Source: an uncultured Lachnospiraceae bacterium
GTDB lineage: Bacteria > Bacillota > Clostridia > Lachnospirales > Lachnospiraceae
Length of the DNA stretch: 32,462 bases
NCBI GenBank assembly: GCA_910587095.1
Contig: CAJUMJ010000024.1
Span: 1-32,462, forward strand
Direction: 5' to 3'
Within the stretch, counting starts at the first letter, position 1. Each line of letters begins with the position of its first letter. The notes under the pieces were generated by a model. That model was not told where the DNA came from. It ran no database searches and was given only the letters and a program-made list of their open reading frames with translations. Both the position numbers and the translations under genes were made by a program. Shown in pieces: positions 1 to 8,044 of this stretch.

Positions 1-249
1 CGCGGCTTCCGTCCACTCGTTTACGGGCTTTCGCCCTATGGATTTATGCCGCTCCATCTCTTCGGGAGCCAGCTCCCGAGAGCTGTTTCGTCCTAAATCC
101 GCTTTTGCTGTTGCTTGCACCATGCTCACTCGTGAACACGCCGCTTTCGCGGCTTCCGTTCACTCGTTTACGGGCTTTCGCCCTATGGATTTATGCCGCT
201 CCATCTCTTCGGGAGCCAGCTCCCGAGAGCTGTTTCGTCCTAAATCCGC
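1..249. repeat. Tandem 147-bp structured repeat, at least 1.7 copies
   Basis: Bases 1-102 recur at 148-249 with one clear mismatch (position 13 against 160), so the period is 147 bp. Each unit can fold into several hairpins: GTGAAC/GTTCAC enclosing GCCGC/GCGGC (about 131-163), GGGCtttcGCCC, CGGGAGCcaGCTCCCG, and an outer pair GGATTTA/TAAATCC around the last. The window begins inside a hairpin, so the array probably continues to the left. Apparent short reading frames across it simply repeat the unit and are not credible genes. It lies just past the stop of the 70-aa gene on the minus strand. The function is unknown. Confidence 0.85.
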
Positions 250-260
250 ATGGCTCAATG

Positions 261-473
261 CTATTTAAAATCTTCGAGCCCATCCAGTCCTTCGTGGAGG
301 GTGGGTACGCTGCAGGCCAGCGGGGTGCGGGAGCAATCCGTGCACCCCATGGTCTGCACGTTCTTAGAGTTGTCTGCCGAGGCGTCGACGTCCACATTCA
401 CATGCCCGACGCCATTCGCCATCCCGGAATCCATCATCTTGATAAAATCATCTATCATTTGCTTATCATCCAT
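261..473 (-). CDS. Small Cys-containing protein downstream of pflB, function unknown
   Basis: This is a 70-aa protein starting MDDKQMIDDF. I chose the ATG at 473 because AAAAGGAG lies 9 nt upstream; a TTG at 482 would sit on the ribosome binding site. The N-terminal half is a likely amphipathic helix. The C-terminal half has a Cys pattern C-x2-C-x6-C (GCTDCSRTPLAC) followed by SVPTLHEGLDGLEDF. There is no signal peptide or membrane segment. The cysteines could bind metal or act in redox, which is inference only. It follows pflB on the same strand with a 128-nt gap containing hairpins, so co-transcription is plausible. It does not resemble a glycyl-radical domain because no R-V-S-G-Y motif is present. 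I do not recognise the family. Confidence 0.72.
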   Translation of the reverse strand: MDDKQMIDDFIKMMDSGMANGVGHVNVDVDASADNSKNVQTMGCTDCSRTPLACSVPTLHEGLDGLEDFK

Positions 474-554
474 AATCAACAACTCCTTTTATTTCATTAT
501 ATATCGGAGAATGCCTGTCTTTTAGACATCCCGCGACAGTGTAAACCATTCAGG

Positions 555-599
555 GAGAATGCGGAGCATTCTCGCAATTGTCGCTGTCAGGCGACAATT
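555..599. repeat. Two adjacent perfect hairpins after pflB
   Basis: Hairpin GAGAATGCggaGCATTCTC lies at 555-573 and AATTGTCGC(6-nt loop)GCGACAATT at 576-599, two bases from the pflB stop codon. Neither is followed by a T-run in the pflB direction, so they are not standard intrinsic terminators. They could protect the 3' end or be an inserted repeat. The GAGAATGC arm matches the arms of the larger hairpin mosaics near 29184 and 30281, which points to a shared mobile repeat family. A further GGAGAATGCC copy without its partner arm lies at about 526. Confidence 0.7.
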
Positions 600-601
600 T
601 G

Positions 602-2641
602 TTATTTGCTGAGGTCTACCTCAAGATCGCCTGCAAATACCTGATCCTCTTTGCCGAGTGCGCCCGGAATGATGGTGAAGGTATTGGAGATACCATCCTG
701 TGCATCATTGAACGGAAGCTTGGATACGGAAGACAGGGAAGCAACCGCACCGTGGGTATCACGGCCGTGCATCGGGTTAGCGCCGGGTGCGAAAGGCTGA
801 CCTTTCTTACGTCCGTCAGGTGTGTTACCGGTAGCCTTACCATAAGTTACGTTGGAAGTAATGGTAAGGATAGAGGTTGTAGGAACACCGTTTCTGTAGG
901 TGTGGTGTCTTCTGATCGCTGTCATGAACTTGTGAACGATGTCCTGAGCGATCTCATCTACGCGATCGTCGTCGTTACCATATTTCGGGAACTCACCGGT
1001 TGTCTTGAAGTCAACGATGATACCGTCCTCGTCTCTGATCGGCTCAACCTTAGCGTACTTGATAGCGGATAAGGAGTCAGCTACGATGGAAAGACCTGCA
1101 ACACCTGTTGCGAAATAGCGCTTAACATCTCTGTCATGGAGAGCCATCTCTGCTCTCTCATAGCAGTATTTATCATGCATGTAGTGGATAATGTTCAGTG
1201 TATTTACATACACGTCCGCCTGCCACTCCATCATATCGATGAATTTATCCAAAACATCATCATACTCAAGAACATCGCCTGTAACAGCGCGGTATTTCGG
1301 TCCAACCTGTTTCTTGGTTACTTCGTCCACACCGCCGTTTAATGCGTACAGCAGACATTTTGCAAGGTTAGCACGAGCGCCGAAGAACTGCATCTCTTTA
1401 CCGATAACCATGGAAGATACGCAGCATGCGATACCATAATCATCACCGTGTGTCACTCTCATCAGATCGTCGTTCTCATACTGGATGGAAGAGGTCTGGA
1501 TGGACATCTTCGCGCAGTATTTCTTCCACGCCTCAGGAAGCCTTGTGGACCAGAGAACGGTCAGGTTCGGCTCCGGAGAAGGACCTAAGTTGGTCAGAGT
1601 GTGCAGATAACGGAAGCTCATCTTCGTTACCATCGGACGACCGTCAACGCCAACACCGCCGAGGGACTCGGTTACCCATACGGGATCGCCTGCGAAAATC
1701 TGGTTGTACTCAGGTGTACGTGCGAATTTGATCAGACGCAGCTTCATGATGAAGTGGTCAACGAACTCCTGAATCTGCTGCTCTGTGAATGTGCCGTTAG
1801 CAAGATCTCTCTCAGCGTATACATCAAGGAAAGTAGATGTACGTCCGAGGGACATAGCAGCGCCGTTCTGCTCTTTTACGGAGCAAAGGTATCCGAAGTA
1901 AGTAGCCTGGATTGCTTCCTGTACGTTAGAAGCGGGCTTGGAAATGTCACAGCCGTAAGAAGCAGCCATTTCCTTCATCAGCTTCAGGGCAACCATCTGC
2001 TCGGACAGCTCCTCACGGAGGCGGATCACATCATCCGTCATAACGCGGCCCGTGGAATCCTTCTGTGTCTGCTTATCCTCGATCAGTCTGTCGATACCGT
2101 ACAGAGCTACTCTTCTGTAGTCGCCGATAATACGGCCGCGGCCATATGCATCCGGAAGACCGGTAATGATATGGGAAGAACGGCAAGCTCTCATCTCGGC
2201 ATTGTAAGCGTCGAAACAGCCTGCGTTGTGTGTCTTTCTGTGTGTGGAGAAGAACTCGCTGATCTCGGGATCTACTTCGTAGCCGTTATCCGTGCAAGCT
2301 TTCTCTGCCATTCTGATACCGCCGTAAGGCTGTAAAGAACGCTTAAAAGGCTTATCTGTCTGGAAACCTACGATGGTTTCTTTGCTCTTGTCAAGGTAAC
2401 CAGGGCCATGAGATGTGATGGTGGAAACAACCTTGGTATCCATATCAAGCACGCCGCCTGCCTCACGCTCCTGCTTCTGCAAATCAAGAACCTGTGCCCA
2501 CAGATCCTTGGTGTTCTGTGTAGGCTCTGCCAGGAAGGACTCGTCACCGTCATAAGGGTGATAGTTTCTCTGGATAAAGTCGCGGACGTTAACTTCTTTG
2601 TCCCACTTACCGCCTACAAAATCTTTCCATTCTGGTCTCAT
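602..2641 (-). CDS. pflB: Pyruvate formate-lyase lacking its glycyl-radical domain
   Basis: Formate C-acetyltransferase converts pyruvate and CoA to acetyl-CoA and formate in the cytoplasm under anaerobic conditions. The 679-aa protein matches E. coli PflB closely along its length. It includes the catalytic cysteine pair C406-C407 in GIACCVSSM, the HYMHDKY segment and the GANPMHGRD segment. It ends at ALGKEDQVFAGDLEVDLSK. E. coli PflB (760 aa) continues about 75 residues further, including the RVSGYAV loop whose Gly734 carries the radical. That domain is absent here, and the 120 nt after the stop encode nothing like it in any frame. As it stands the protein cannot hold its own radical; a separate GrcA (YfiD)-like subunit could supply it, or the gene may be inactive. 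The start ATG has GGAGG 11 nt upstream. Confidence 0.93.
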   Translation of the reverse strand: MRPEWKDFVGGKWDKEVNVRDFIQRNYHPYDGDESFLAEPTQNTKDLWAQVLDLQKQEREAGGVLDMDTKVVSTITSHGPGYLDKSKETIVGFQTDKPFKRSLQPYGGIRMAEKACTDNGYEVDPEISEFFSTHRKTHNAGCFDAYNAEMRACRSSHIITGLPDAYGRGRIIGDYRRVALYGIDRLIEDKQTQKDSTGRVMTDDVIRLREELSEQMVALKLMKEMAASYGCDISKPASNVQEAIQATYFGYLCSVKEQNGAAMSLGRTSTFLDVYAERDLANGTFTEQQIQEFVDHFIMKLRLIKFARTPEYNQIFAGDPVWVTESLGGVGVDGRPMVTKMSFRYLHTLTNLGPSPEPNLTVLWSTRLPEAWKKYCAKMSIQTSSIQYENDDLMRVTHGDDYGIACCVSSMVIGKEMQFFGARANLAKCLLYALNGGVDEVTKKQVGPKYRAVTGDVLEYDDVLDKFIDMMEWQADVYVNTLNIIHYMHDKYCYERAEMALHDRDVKRYFATGVAGLSIVADSLSAIKYAKVEPIRDEDGIIVDFKTTGEFPKYGNDDDRVDEIAQDIVHKFMTAIRRHHTYRNGVPTTSILTITSNVTYGKATGNTPDGRKKGQPFAPGANPMHGRDTHGAVASLSSVSKLPFNDAQDGISNTFTIIPGALGKEDQVFAGDLEVDLSK

Positions 2642-2742
2642 TTTTGTATCAACCTCCTATTATAAAATTTTTAATAGTAACATATGAATGCCGACCGTTT
2701 AAGCCGCGCCGTGCTGATACACTGCTCTGGTTCGGTAAGAAT

Positions 2743-2772
2743 ATTATATTCCATCTGTCGAATCGCAGTCAA
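2743..2772 (-). promoter_or_regulatory. Promoter of pflB
   Basis: On the minus strand TTGACT (2767-2772) and TATAAT (2743-2748) are separated by 18 bp, a strong sigma-A type promoter. It gives a leader of roughly 95 nt before the pflB start at 2641. Confidence 0.75.
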
Positions 2773-2775
2773 GCC

Positions 2776-2805
2776 GGCATTTGTTCTTTTTCTCATACAA
2801 ATGCC
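2776..2805. promoter_or_regulatory. Inverted repeat abutting the pflB -35 box
   Basis: A perfect 8-bp inverted repeat GGCATTTG(14 nt)CAAATGCC lies 3 bp upstream of the pflB -35 element. It could be an operator or activator site controlling fermentation. It does not match the Rex consensus. The run of T before it and A after it, read on the minus strand, is not arranged as a terminator for the upstream operon. Confidence 0.45.
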
Positions 2806-2872
2806 AAAAAAAGAATGAACTTTTTGTGAAAATTGCAATAAATGGAAACGCACATAACATTCAGGCCAAAAG

Positions 2873-2909
2873 ACAGCCGCGACGTCCCATTCGGTGACGC
2901 CGCGGCTGT
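2873..2909 (-). terminator. Terminator of the ytf sugar transporter operon
   Basis: The stem ACAGCCGCG...CGCGGCTGT has an extra GACG/CGTC extension and a short loop. On the minus strand it lies 41 nt past the yjfF stop and is followed by CTTTTGG. The plus-strand side has a better T-run, so it may work in both directions. Confidence 0.7.
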
Positions 2910-2950
2910 TTTTATCTCAATTTTTATACTCCCTGATTCCACCAGAAATC

Positions 2951-4018
2951 TTAGCTTGCGGAATTCCTCTTCTTTCTCGCGGACATAACCACGCTCTGAA
3001 TCACAAGGAACAGACAGAGCATAGCCGCTCTTGTGATACCCGACCACCATGCCTGGTCAAATCCGGCGGAGGATACTATGTTCTGGATCGTGCTGAGAGA
3101 AAGCACGCCGAAGAAAGTACCGAGTACGTTACCCACACCACCGGTCAGCATGGTTCCGCCGATAATGGAGGAAGCGATCGCATCCATCTCCGCACCCGTC
3201 GCGTGGGAGGGAGAGCCGGAACCTACATGCAGGAAGTAGACAAAGCCGCCGATACCTGCCAGAAGGCCGCAGATTAAGTGGGAAAGGAATTTTGTTCTCT
3301 TTACGTTGATACCAAGCATCAGTGCACTCTGTTTGTTGCCGCCCACCGCGTAGAAGTTACGGCCAAGCTTAGCCCAGCGGAGCATCACAAACATGACGAT
3401 CACCACCAGAAGCGCCACAAGCACGCCGATTTCCACGTAAGCAGGGACATACTTGCCGATCTTATTGACGGAACCCATGCCCGGAACGTTCACACGCGTC
3501 ATCTTCAAAGCAACGAACGCTTCATTCTCCACGTTGAAGGGCGAGGTGTTGACAATCGTCGTCATACCTCTTGCAAAGAACATACCGGCCAGAGTAACGA
3601 TGAAAGGCTGGATGTCCAGATACGCCACCAGAAAGCCCTGGAATGCACCGAAAGCAAGACCGATAGCCAAGGCAATAATGACTGCCATAAATACATTGCC
3701 GCCCTTATAGTCGAGATAAACCGCACAGCACATACTTACCAGAGCAGTCACACCGCCCACGGAAATATCAATTCCGCCGGTAATCATGACAAGGCTCATG
3801 CCGCAGGCAAGAATGATCAGCGCCGCATTGGCATTTAAAATGTTAAAGAAGGTCTGGGGCTTTAAGAAACCGGAACCCAGGAAAATCATCGCACCGATAT
3901 ATAATAGAAAGAATACGGCAATCGTAATGGTGAGGAGCAGGTTGGTGTCGGTCATACCCATCAGCTTTGCGCCAAGTCCCTTGCCGGCAGACGTCGTGTT
4001 TTTATCTGTCTTTGCCAT
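2951..4018 (-). CDS. yjfF: Sugar ABC transporter permease, YjfF type
   Basis: This is a 355-aa inner-membrane permease of the ribose/galactofuranose family (BPD_transp_2), with about 8-10 hydrophobic segments. The family signature ITGGIDISVGG is near residues 80-90, and GGTMLTGGVGNVLGT, typical of YjfF, is near the C terminus. It pairs with the upstream YtfT-like permease to form a heterodimeric channel. It starts one base after the ytfT stop and has GGGGAGG 9 nt before its ATG, so translation is probably coupled. It is the last gene of the operon, followed by a hairpin terminator. The substrate is inferred from the E. coli YtfQRT-YjfF system, which takes up galactofuranose; arabinofuranose or a related sugar is equally possible. 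Confidence 0.9.
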   Translation of the reverse strand: MAKTDKNTTSAGKGLGAKLMGMTDTNLLLTITIAVFFLLYIGAMIFLGSGFLKPQTFFNILNANAALIILACGMSLVMITGGIDISVGGVTALVSMCCAVYLDYKGGNVFMAVIIALAIGLAFGAFQGFLVAYLDIQPFIVTLAGMFFARGMTTIVNTSPFNVENEAFVALKMTRVNVPGMGSVNKIGKYVPAYVEIGVLVALLVVIVMFVMLRWAKLGRNFYAVGGNKQSALMLGINVKRTKFLSHLICGLLAGIGGFVYFLHVGSGSPSHATGAEMDAIASSIIGGTMLTGGVGNVLGTFFGVLSLSTIQNIVSSAGFDQAWWSGITRAAMLCLFLVIQSVVMSARKKRNSAS

Positions 4019-4019
4019 C

Positions 4020-5111
4020 TTATGCCACCTCCCCTTTCAGTTTCATCTTTTTCGTGAAAGTGGAAAACCACTCTCTCACAGTAGGCGCACTGACAACTAC
4101 CAGCAGGATAACCACTATCGCCTTGTAAGCCGGAAGAGCCGTTGAGGAAACACCCACCTTGTATAATGTCGTCGTCAGGCACTGGATTACATATGCGCCG
4201 ATGATGGAAGCAGCCATATTGAACTTACCTCCGGAAAGCGCATTGCCGCCCAAGGCAACCGCCAGGATCGCATCCATCTCGATATCCTTCGCAATAACGG
4301 AATAGTTGATGGAGGAGATACGGCTCACCTTGATGAGTCCTACCACCGCCACGCACAAACCAAGAATCACGAACGCCAGCACCTTAATCATCTCCGGGTT
4401 CAAACCGTTTAACTTGGATGAACTCTGGTTGATACCAACCGCCTGCGTATAAAGTCTTAAGTTCGTCACTTTCAGTATAATAGCGATGACGATCATGCAG
4501 GCAACCGCGATAAATACGGGTGTCGGGATCGGTATGCCCGGGATAAAATTGCCGAAATAAGCAAACTCGGGAGCGCTTATAACAGGAAGCTCGTTGTTGT
4601 TAATCCACGCCGCTATAGAACGTCCAGCCGTATAAAGGATCAGCGTCGCGATCATAGGCTGGATTTTAAAGTAGGCAACCAGCACGCCGTTGAACGCGCC
4701 AAAGAGCATTGCCACCACACACGCCGCCAGAAAAGCGACAATGATAGGAGCCTGCAAGGTTTCGGGACGCGCATTTGTACCGCAAAGCACCCGCAAAACC
4801 ACACTGCCCGCGATAGCGATGGCAGCGCCCACGCTGATATCCTGTCCGCCGGAAGCCGCCGTAACAAGCGTCATACCGATCGCCAGTATCGCCAGCTCCG
4901 AACCGTTATTTAAAATATCAATCAAAAAGCCTGACAGTACAGGATTTCCCGCGCTGTTGTAACCCAATGTAATCTTGAAGAAAGCAGGATCGGCAATCAG
5001 ATTAAAGACCGCCAGCAGCAAAAGCGCCGCGATCGGGATAAAGCACTGGTTTTTAACCAGATTCTTTAAAAAGCCAGCATTCGCTGTTTTAGCCGTTTCA
5101 TTGTTCGCCAT
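4020..5111 (-). CDS. ytfT: Sugar ABC transporter permease, YtfT type
   Basis: This is a 363-aa integral membrane permease of the same family. It has a hydrophobic first segment at about 23-43, the conserved loop AASGGQDISVGAAIAIAG, and the coupling-type motif GGNALSGGKFNMAAS near residue 295. Its ATG directly follows the stop of the ATPase gene with no gap and is preceded by GGGAGGTG inside the ATPase 3' end. The order ATPase, YtfT, YjfF is the same as in E. coli ytfRT-yjfF. The two permeases differ enough in sequence to be complementary halves rather than a recent duplication. Confidence 0.9.
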   Translation of the reverse strand: MANNETAKTANAGFLKNLVKNQCFIPIAALLLLAVFNLIADPAFFKITLGYNSAGNPVLSGFLIDILNNGSELAILAIGMTLVTAASGGQDISVGAAIAIAGSVVLRVLCGTNARPETLQAPIIVAFLAACVVAMLFGAFNGVLVAYFKIQPMIATLILYTAGRSIAAWINNNELPVISAPEFAYFGNFIPGIPIPTPVFIAVACMIVIAIILKVTNLRLYTQAVGINQSSSKLNGLNPEMIKVLAFVILGLCVAVVGLIKVSRISSINYSVIAKDIEMDAILAVALGGNALSGGKFNMAASIIGAYVIQCLTTTLYKVGVSSTALPAYKAIVVILLVVVSAPTVREWFSTFTKKMKLKGEVA

Positions 5112-6626
5112 TTATTTGTCACCTCCCGCGATTGTGCTCATAACCGTACCTTGATTCAGATCGTCGCCCGTGAGCTCACCTACCGCCTTGCGGTCACGCA
5201 TGACAATCAGGCGGGAACAGGTTCTCAACATCTCGTCAAGCTCCGAAGAAATAAAGGTTACGCTCATACCCTCGGACGCCAGTTGTAACACCAGTTTCTG
5301 GATATCAACCTTCGTACCCACATCGATACCTCTGGTAGGCTCATCCAGAATCAGGTACTCAGGATGGGTGAAAAGCCACCTTGCCAGAATAACCTTCTGC
5401 TGGTTACCGCCGGAGAGAGATTTGATCGGGGTATCCTTGGAAGCCGTCTTTATGTTCAAAAGCTTTATGTACTCATCTGCAACCTTGTTCGCCTCCGCCT
5501 TGGAGAAAGGTTTGAAGAAGCCTTTCAATACCTGCTGCGCAAGTATGATATTATCGCGCACGGAGAGATCTCCCACAATGCCGTCCACCTTACGGTCCTC
5601 AGGAAGGTAAGCGATACCGTTCTTCATGGCGTCAAGCGGTTTTGCAATCTTTACATCCTTACCGTTCACCTTGACTTTTCCGCCGGTTACCCTGTCCGCA
5701 CCGAAAATGGCGCGCACGCACTCACTTCGGCCGGAGCCAAGAAGACCGGTGAACCCGTTCACCTCGCCCTTATTGATGTGGAAATTAAAAGGCTTGATAC
5801 CCGCGTTGCTGACAAGGCCCTCCGCCTCCAGCACGGGAACCGCATTCTTTCCTGCGTCGTATGCCTTTGACTCGCTCTTGATATCGGAGAGGTCATCCAC
5901 CTCTTTGCCGAGCATCTTGGACACAAGCTGCACACGAGGCAGTTTTTCAATCTCATACTCGCCCACAAGCTTTCCGTCTCTCATAACGGTGATCCTGTTG
6001 CAGACCTCATACACCTGCTCCAGGAAATGTGTCACAAAGATAATACCTACACCTTTGGAGCGGAGATCCCGCATAAGCTTAAAGAGCTTCTCAACTTCCT
6101 GTTCATCCAGGGATGAGGTAGGCTCATCCAGAATCAGAACCTTACACTCCATATCAACCGCCCGGGCGATAGCGATCATCTGCTGCACCGCCAGAGAGCA
6201 CGTCTCAAGCTGCTGCGTCGCCTTCGCGGGGATTTCCAAAGACTGCAAAATTTTATCGGTGTCCGCGTTCATCTTTTTCCAGTTCTGCACCGCGCCTGCC
6301 GTCCGGCCGATAAACATATTCTCCGCTACCGTCAGGTTCGGACAGAGCGTAATCTCCTGATACACGGTACTGATACCCATGTTCTGCGCATCCTGGGGCG
6401 AATGAATTGCAACCGGCCCTTCCGTGCCATCCAGATAAATATCTCCGTCCTCCTTGCCGTAAACCCCGGTAAGAACCTTGATCAGCGTCGACTTTCCGGC
6501 GCCGTTCTCCCCCATCAGCGCATGGATTTCACCCTTGCGCAGTGTGAAGTCCACACCCTGCAGGGCATGTACTCCGGGGAAGATTTTGTGAATGTTTCTC
6601 ATTTTCAATACAACATTTCCTTCCAC
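5112..6626 (-). CDS. ytfR: Sugar ABC transporter ATPase with two nucleotide-binding domains, YtfR type
   Basis: This is a 504-aa cytoplasmic protein with two fused ATPase domains, as in RbsA, MglA and YtfR. Domain 1 has Walker A GENGAGKST (about 39-47), a degenerate signature around CSLAVQQMIAIARA and Walker B KVLILDEPTSSLD. Domain 2 has a degenerate Walker A (GLLGSGRSE), a good signature LSGGNQQKVILARW and Walker B EYLILDEPTRGID. One intact and one altered site is normal for this family. The annotated start is GTG at 6626, with GGGAGG 12 nt upstream. A TTG or ATG a few codons in is also possible. It lies 166 nt after the binding-protein gene, with a hairpin between that may reduce its expression. 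Confidence 0.92.
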   Translation of the reverse strand: MEGNVVLKMRNIHKIFPGVHALQGVDFTLRKGEIHALMGENGAGKSTLIKVLTGVYGKEDGDIYLDGTEGPVAIHSPQDAQNMGISTVYQEITLCPNLTVAENMFIGRTAGAVQNWKKMNADTDKILQSLEIPAKATQQLETCSLAVQQMIAIARAVDMECKVLILDEPTSSLDEQEVEKLFKLMRDLRSKGVGIIFVTHFLEQVYEVCNRITVMRDGKLVGEYEIEKLPRVQLVSKMLGKEVDDLSDIKSESKAYDAGKNAVPVLEAEGLVSNAGIKPFNFHINKGEVNGFTGLLGSGRSECVRAIFGADRVTGGKVKVNGKDVKIAKPLDAMKNGIAYLPEDRKVDGIVGDLSVRDNIILAQQVLKGFFKPFSKAEANKVADEYIKLLNIKTASKDTPIKSLSGGNQQKVILARWLFTHPEYLILDEPTRGIDVGTKVDIQKLVLQLASEGMSVTFISSELDEMLRTCSRLIVMRDRKAVGELTGDDLNQGTVMSTIAGGDK

Positions 6627-6672
6627 TTCTCAGGTCCACCTCCCATAAATTATATAATTTCTTATAAAAAAG

Positions 6673-6707
6673 GAGCGCGGGCACGCTTTCTACGCTGCGC
6701 CGCGCTC
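6673..6707 (-). terminator. Intra-operon attenuator between ytfQ and ytfR
   Basis: On the minus strand the stem GAGCGCGG...CCGCGCTC, with partial extension, is followed by CTTTTTTATAAG. It lies between the binding-protein stop (6793) and the ATPase start (6626). Such a partial terminator is a common way to make more binding protein than membrane components. It could also be a full terminator, with ytfR driven separately, but I see no strong promoter after it. Confidence 0.7.
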
Positions 6708-6792
6708 GTTTTTTCAGTATAACATATTTTTAACGATCTACAATCGTCCGGCCCATGCCATCCGCAAAGCGATTCCTGGCTGAACTGTCAGA

Positions 6793-7896
6793 TTAGATAC
6801 CGTAGTTGTCTACGTCTTCCTGTGTGATGGTTTTTGCGTCAAAACCCTTCTCATCCATGATGATGGTCTTCTCTGCTACAGTACCGCCGGACTCGATAGT
6901 CTTGATAACCTCATCGATATAAGAAGACTGGAAAGGATTACACTGACCATCGTAGTTCCAGTTGCCTGCAAGCAGCTCTTCAAGAGCCCACTTGTTGCAG
7001 TCAAAGCCCATAACGATAACATCCTTGTCTACGCCGTGGGAAATGTTAGCTGCATCCAGAGCTGCAACAGCACCCTTAGCCATATCATCGTTCTCTGCGT
7101 AGATTACGTTGAACTCTTCACCGGAGCTGATTACGGACTGTACGATCTGCTGTGCGTTCTCCGCATTCCACTCAGCAGTCTGCTGGGTAACAAGATTCCA
7201 GTTAGCTTCTGCGTCTACCTTAGCCTGAAGAGCGCCGCTGCGGCCTTCCTGAGCTGCGGAACCCATAACACCCTGAAGGTGGATGATGTTGTAATTCTCA
7301 AGACCCTGATCTGCAAGCCAGTTTACAGCAGTCTCACCCTCTTTGTCCATGTCGGATACGATGGAAGCCTCATAAAGGCTCTCGTCCGCATCGATGGTAC
7401 GGTCAAACAGGATTACTCGAACGCCTGCGTCCTGCGCATCCATCAGTACGGAATCCCAGCCAGCCGTATCAGCCGCGGAAAGCAGCAGATAGTCAACGCC
7501 GTCCTGGATGAACTTCTGAGCCGCGGTAATCTGCTCATCGTTCTTCATGCTGTATGCGAAGGATGCCTCATAACCGTTCTCTGCCGTGAAGGTAGCCTTC
7601 AGATCCTTGTCGTTAGCGGTACGATAACCGGACTCGTTAGGATCGTTGTTGATAATACCAACCTTAATTGTCTCGCCGCTTGCCGCAGGTGCCTCAGCCT
7701 CTGCTTCCTCTGCAGGAGCCTCCTCCTCTGCCGCGGGTGCCTCTTCTTCTGCCGGAGCTTCCTCTGCAGCGGGCGCCTCAGCCTCTGCCGCGGGTGCTGT
7801 CGTCTCCGCTGCCGGAGCCGTATCTCCGCCGCCACAGCCTGCCAGAGTAGCCATTACCATAGCGCCTGTCAGTAAAACTGCCATTTTTCTTTTCAT
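6793..7896 (-). CDS. ytfQ: Sugar-binding lipoprotein of the ABC transporter, YtfQ-like
   Basis: This is a 367-aa extracellular sugar receptor (Peripla_BP_4 fold). The signal peptide ends in the lipobox LAGC, so the mature Cys would be lipidated and anchored to the membrane. A 45-residue Ala/Glu/Pro-rich linker follows, then the binding domain beginning ETIKVGIIN. The motifs NESGYRTAN, DTAGWDSVL, VILFDRTIDAD and YAENDDMAKGA correspond to YtfQ. I chose ATG 7896 because GGGAGG lies 9 nt upstream; an ATG at 7932 only extends the N terminus past that site. It is first in the operon, behind a promoter and AraR-like operator arms. It is a paralogue of the sensor at 11045-12070. Confidence 0.92.
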   Translation of the reverse strand: MKRKMAVLLTGAMVMATLAGCGGGDTAPAAETTAPAAEAEAPAAEEAPAEEEAPAAEEEAPAEEAEAEAPAASGETIKVGIINNDPNESGYRTANDKDLKATFTAENGYEASFAYSMKNDEQITAAQKFIQDGVDYLLLSAADTAGWDSVLMDAQDAGVRVILFDRTIDADESLYEASIVSDMDKEGETAVNWLADQGLENYNIIHLQGVMGSAAQEGRSGALQAKVDAEANWNLVTQQTAEWNAENAQQIVQSVISSGEEFNVIYAENDDMAKGAVAALDAANISHGVDKDVIVMGFDCNKWALEELLAGNWNYDGQCNPFQSSYIDEVIKTIESGGTVAEKTIIMDEKGFDAKTITQEDVDNYGI

Positions 7897-7992
7897 TGAT
7901 TGTTTCCTCCCTTTTTTCATTTTCTCCCCCATCTCTGAGATGAGAGAATACTGTCCTGGGCCGGGATTTTCTGTTTCCCTGTCCCTGAGATC

Positions 7993-8021
7993 ACTTTAGC
8001 AAAATGTATGCATCTGTTCAA
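7993..8021 (-). promoter_or_regulatory. Predicted promoter of the ytfQ operon
   Basis: On the minus strand TTGAAC (8016-8021) and TAAAGT (7993-7998) are 17 bp apart, giving a leader of about 90 nt to the ATG at 7896. The operator-like arms begin about 25 bp upstream of the -35 box, a position suited to activation or looping rather than simple blocking. Confidence 0.5.
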
Positions 8022-8044
8022 CACCCAAATTCATCCTTTTGTGC

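Noticed and set aside
1..249. Possible CRISPR-like direct repeats
   Set aside because: There are only two long copies with a single 45-bp interval, and the unit is a multi-hairpin sequence of over 100 bp. No cas genes are present.
483..601. A frameshift that would restore the pflB C-terminal domain
   Set aside because: The 119 nt after the stop hold hairpins and the next ribosome site. No frame gives a glycyl-radical motif, so a simple sequencing error cannot explain the missing domain.
38..644. Short plus-strand reading frames across the left edge
   Set aside because: They run through the tandem repeat or lie antisense to the small Cys protein. They lack ribosome sites and repeat the same peptide because of the DNA repeat.
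7599..7875. Frames opposite the ytfQ linker, rich in Ser/Ala or Pro/Leu
   Set aside because: They are shadows of the Ala/Glu/Pro-rich linker codons on the other strand and have no start signals.
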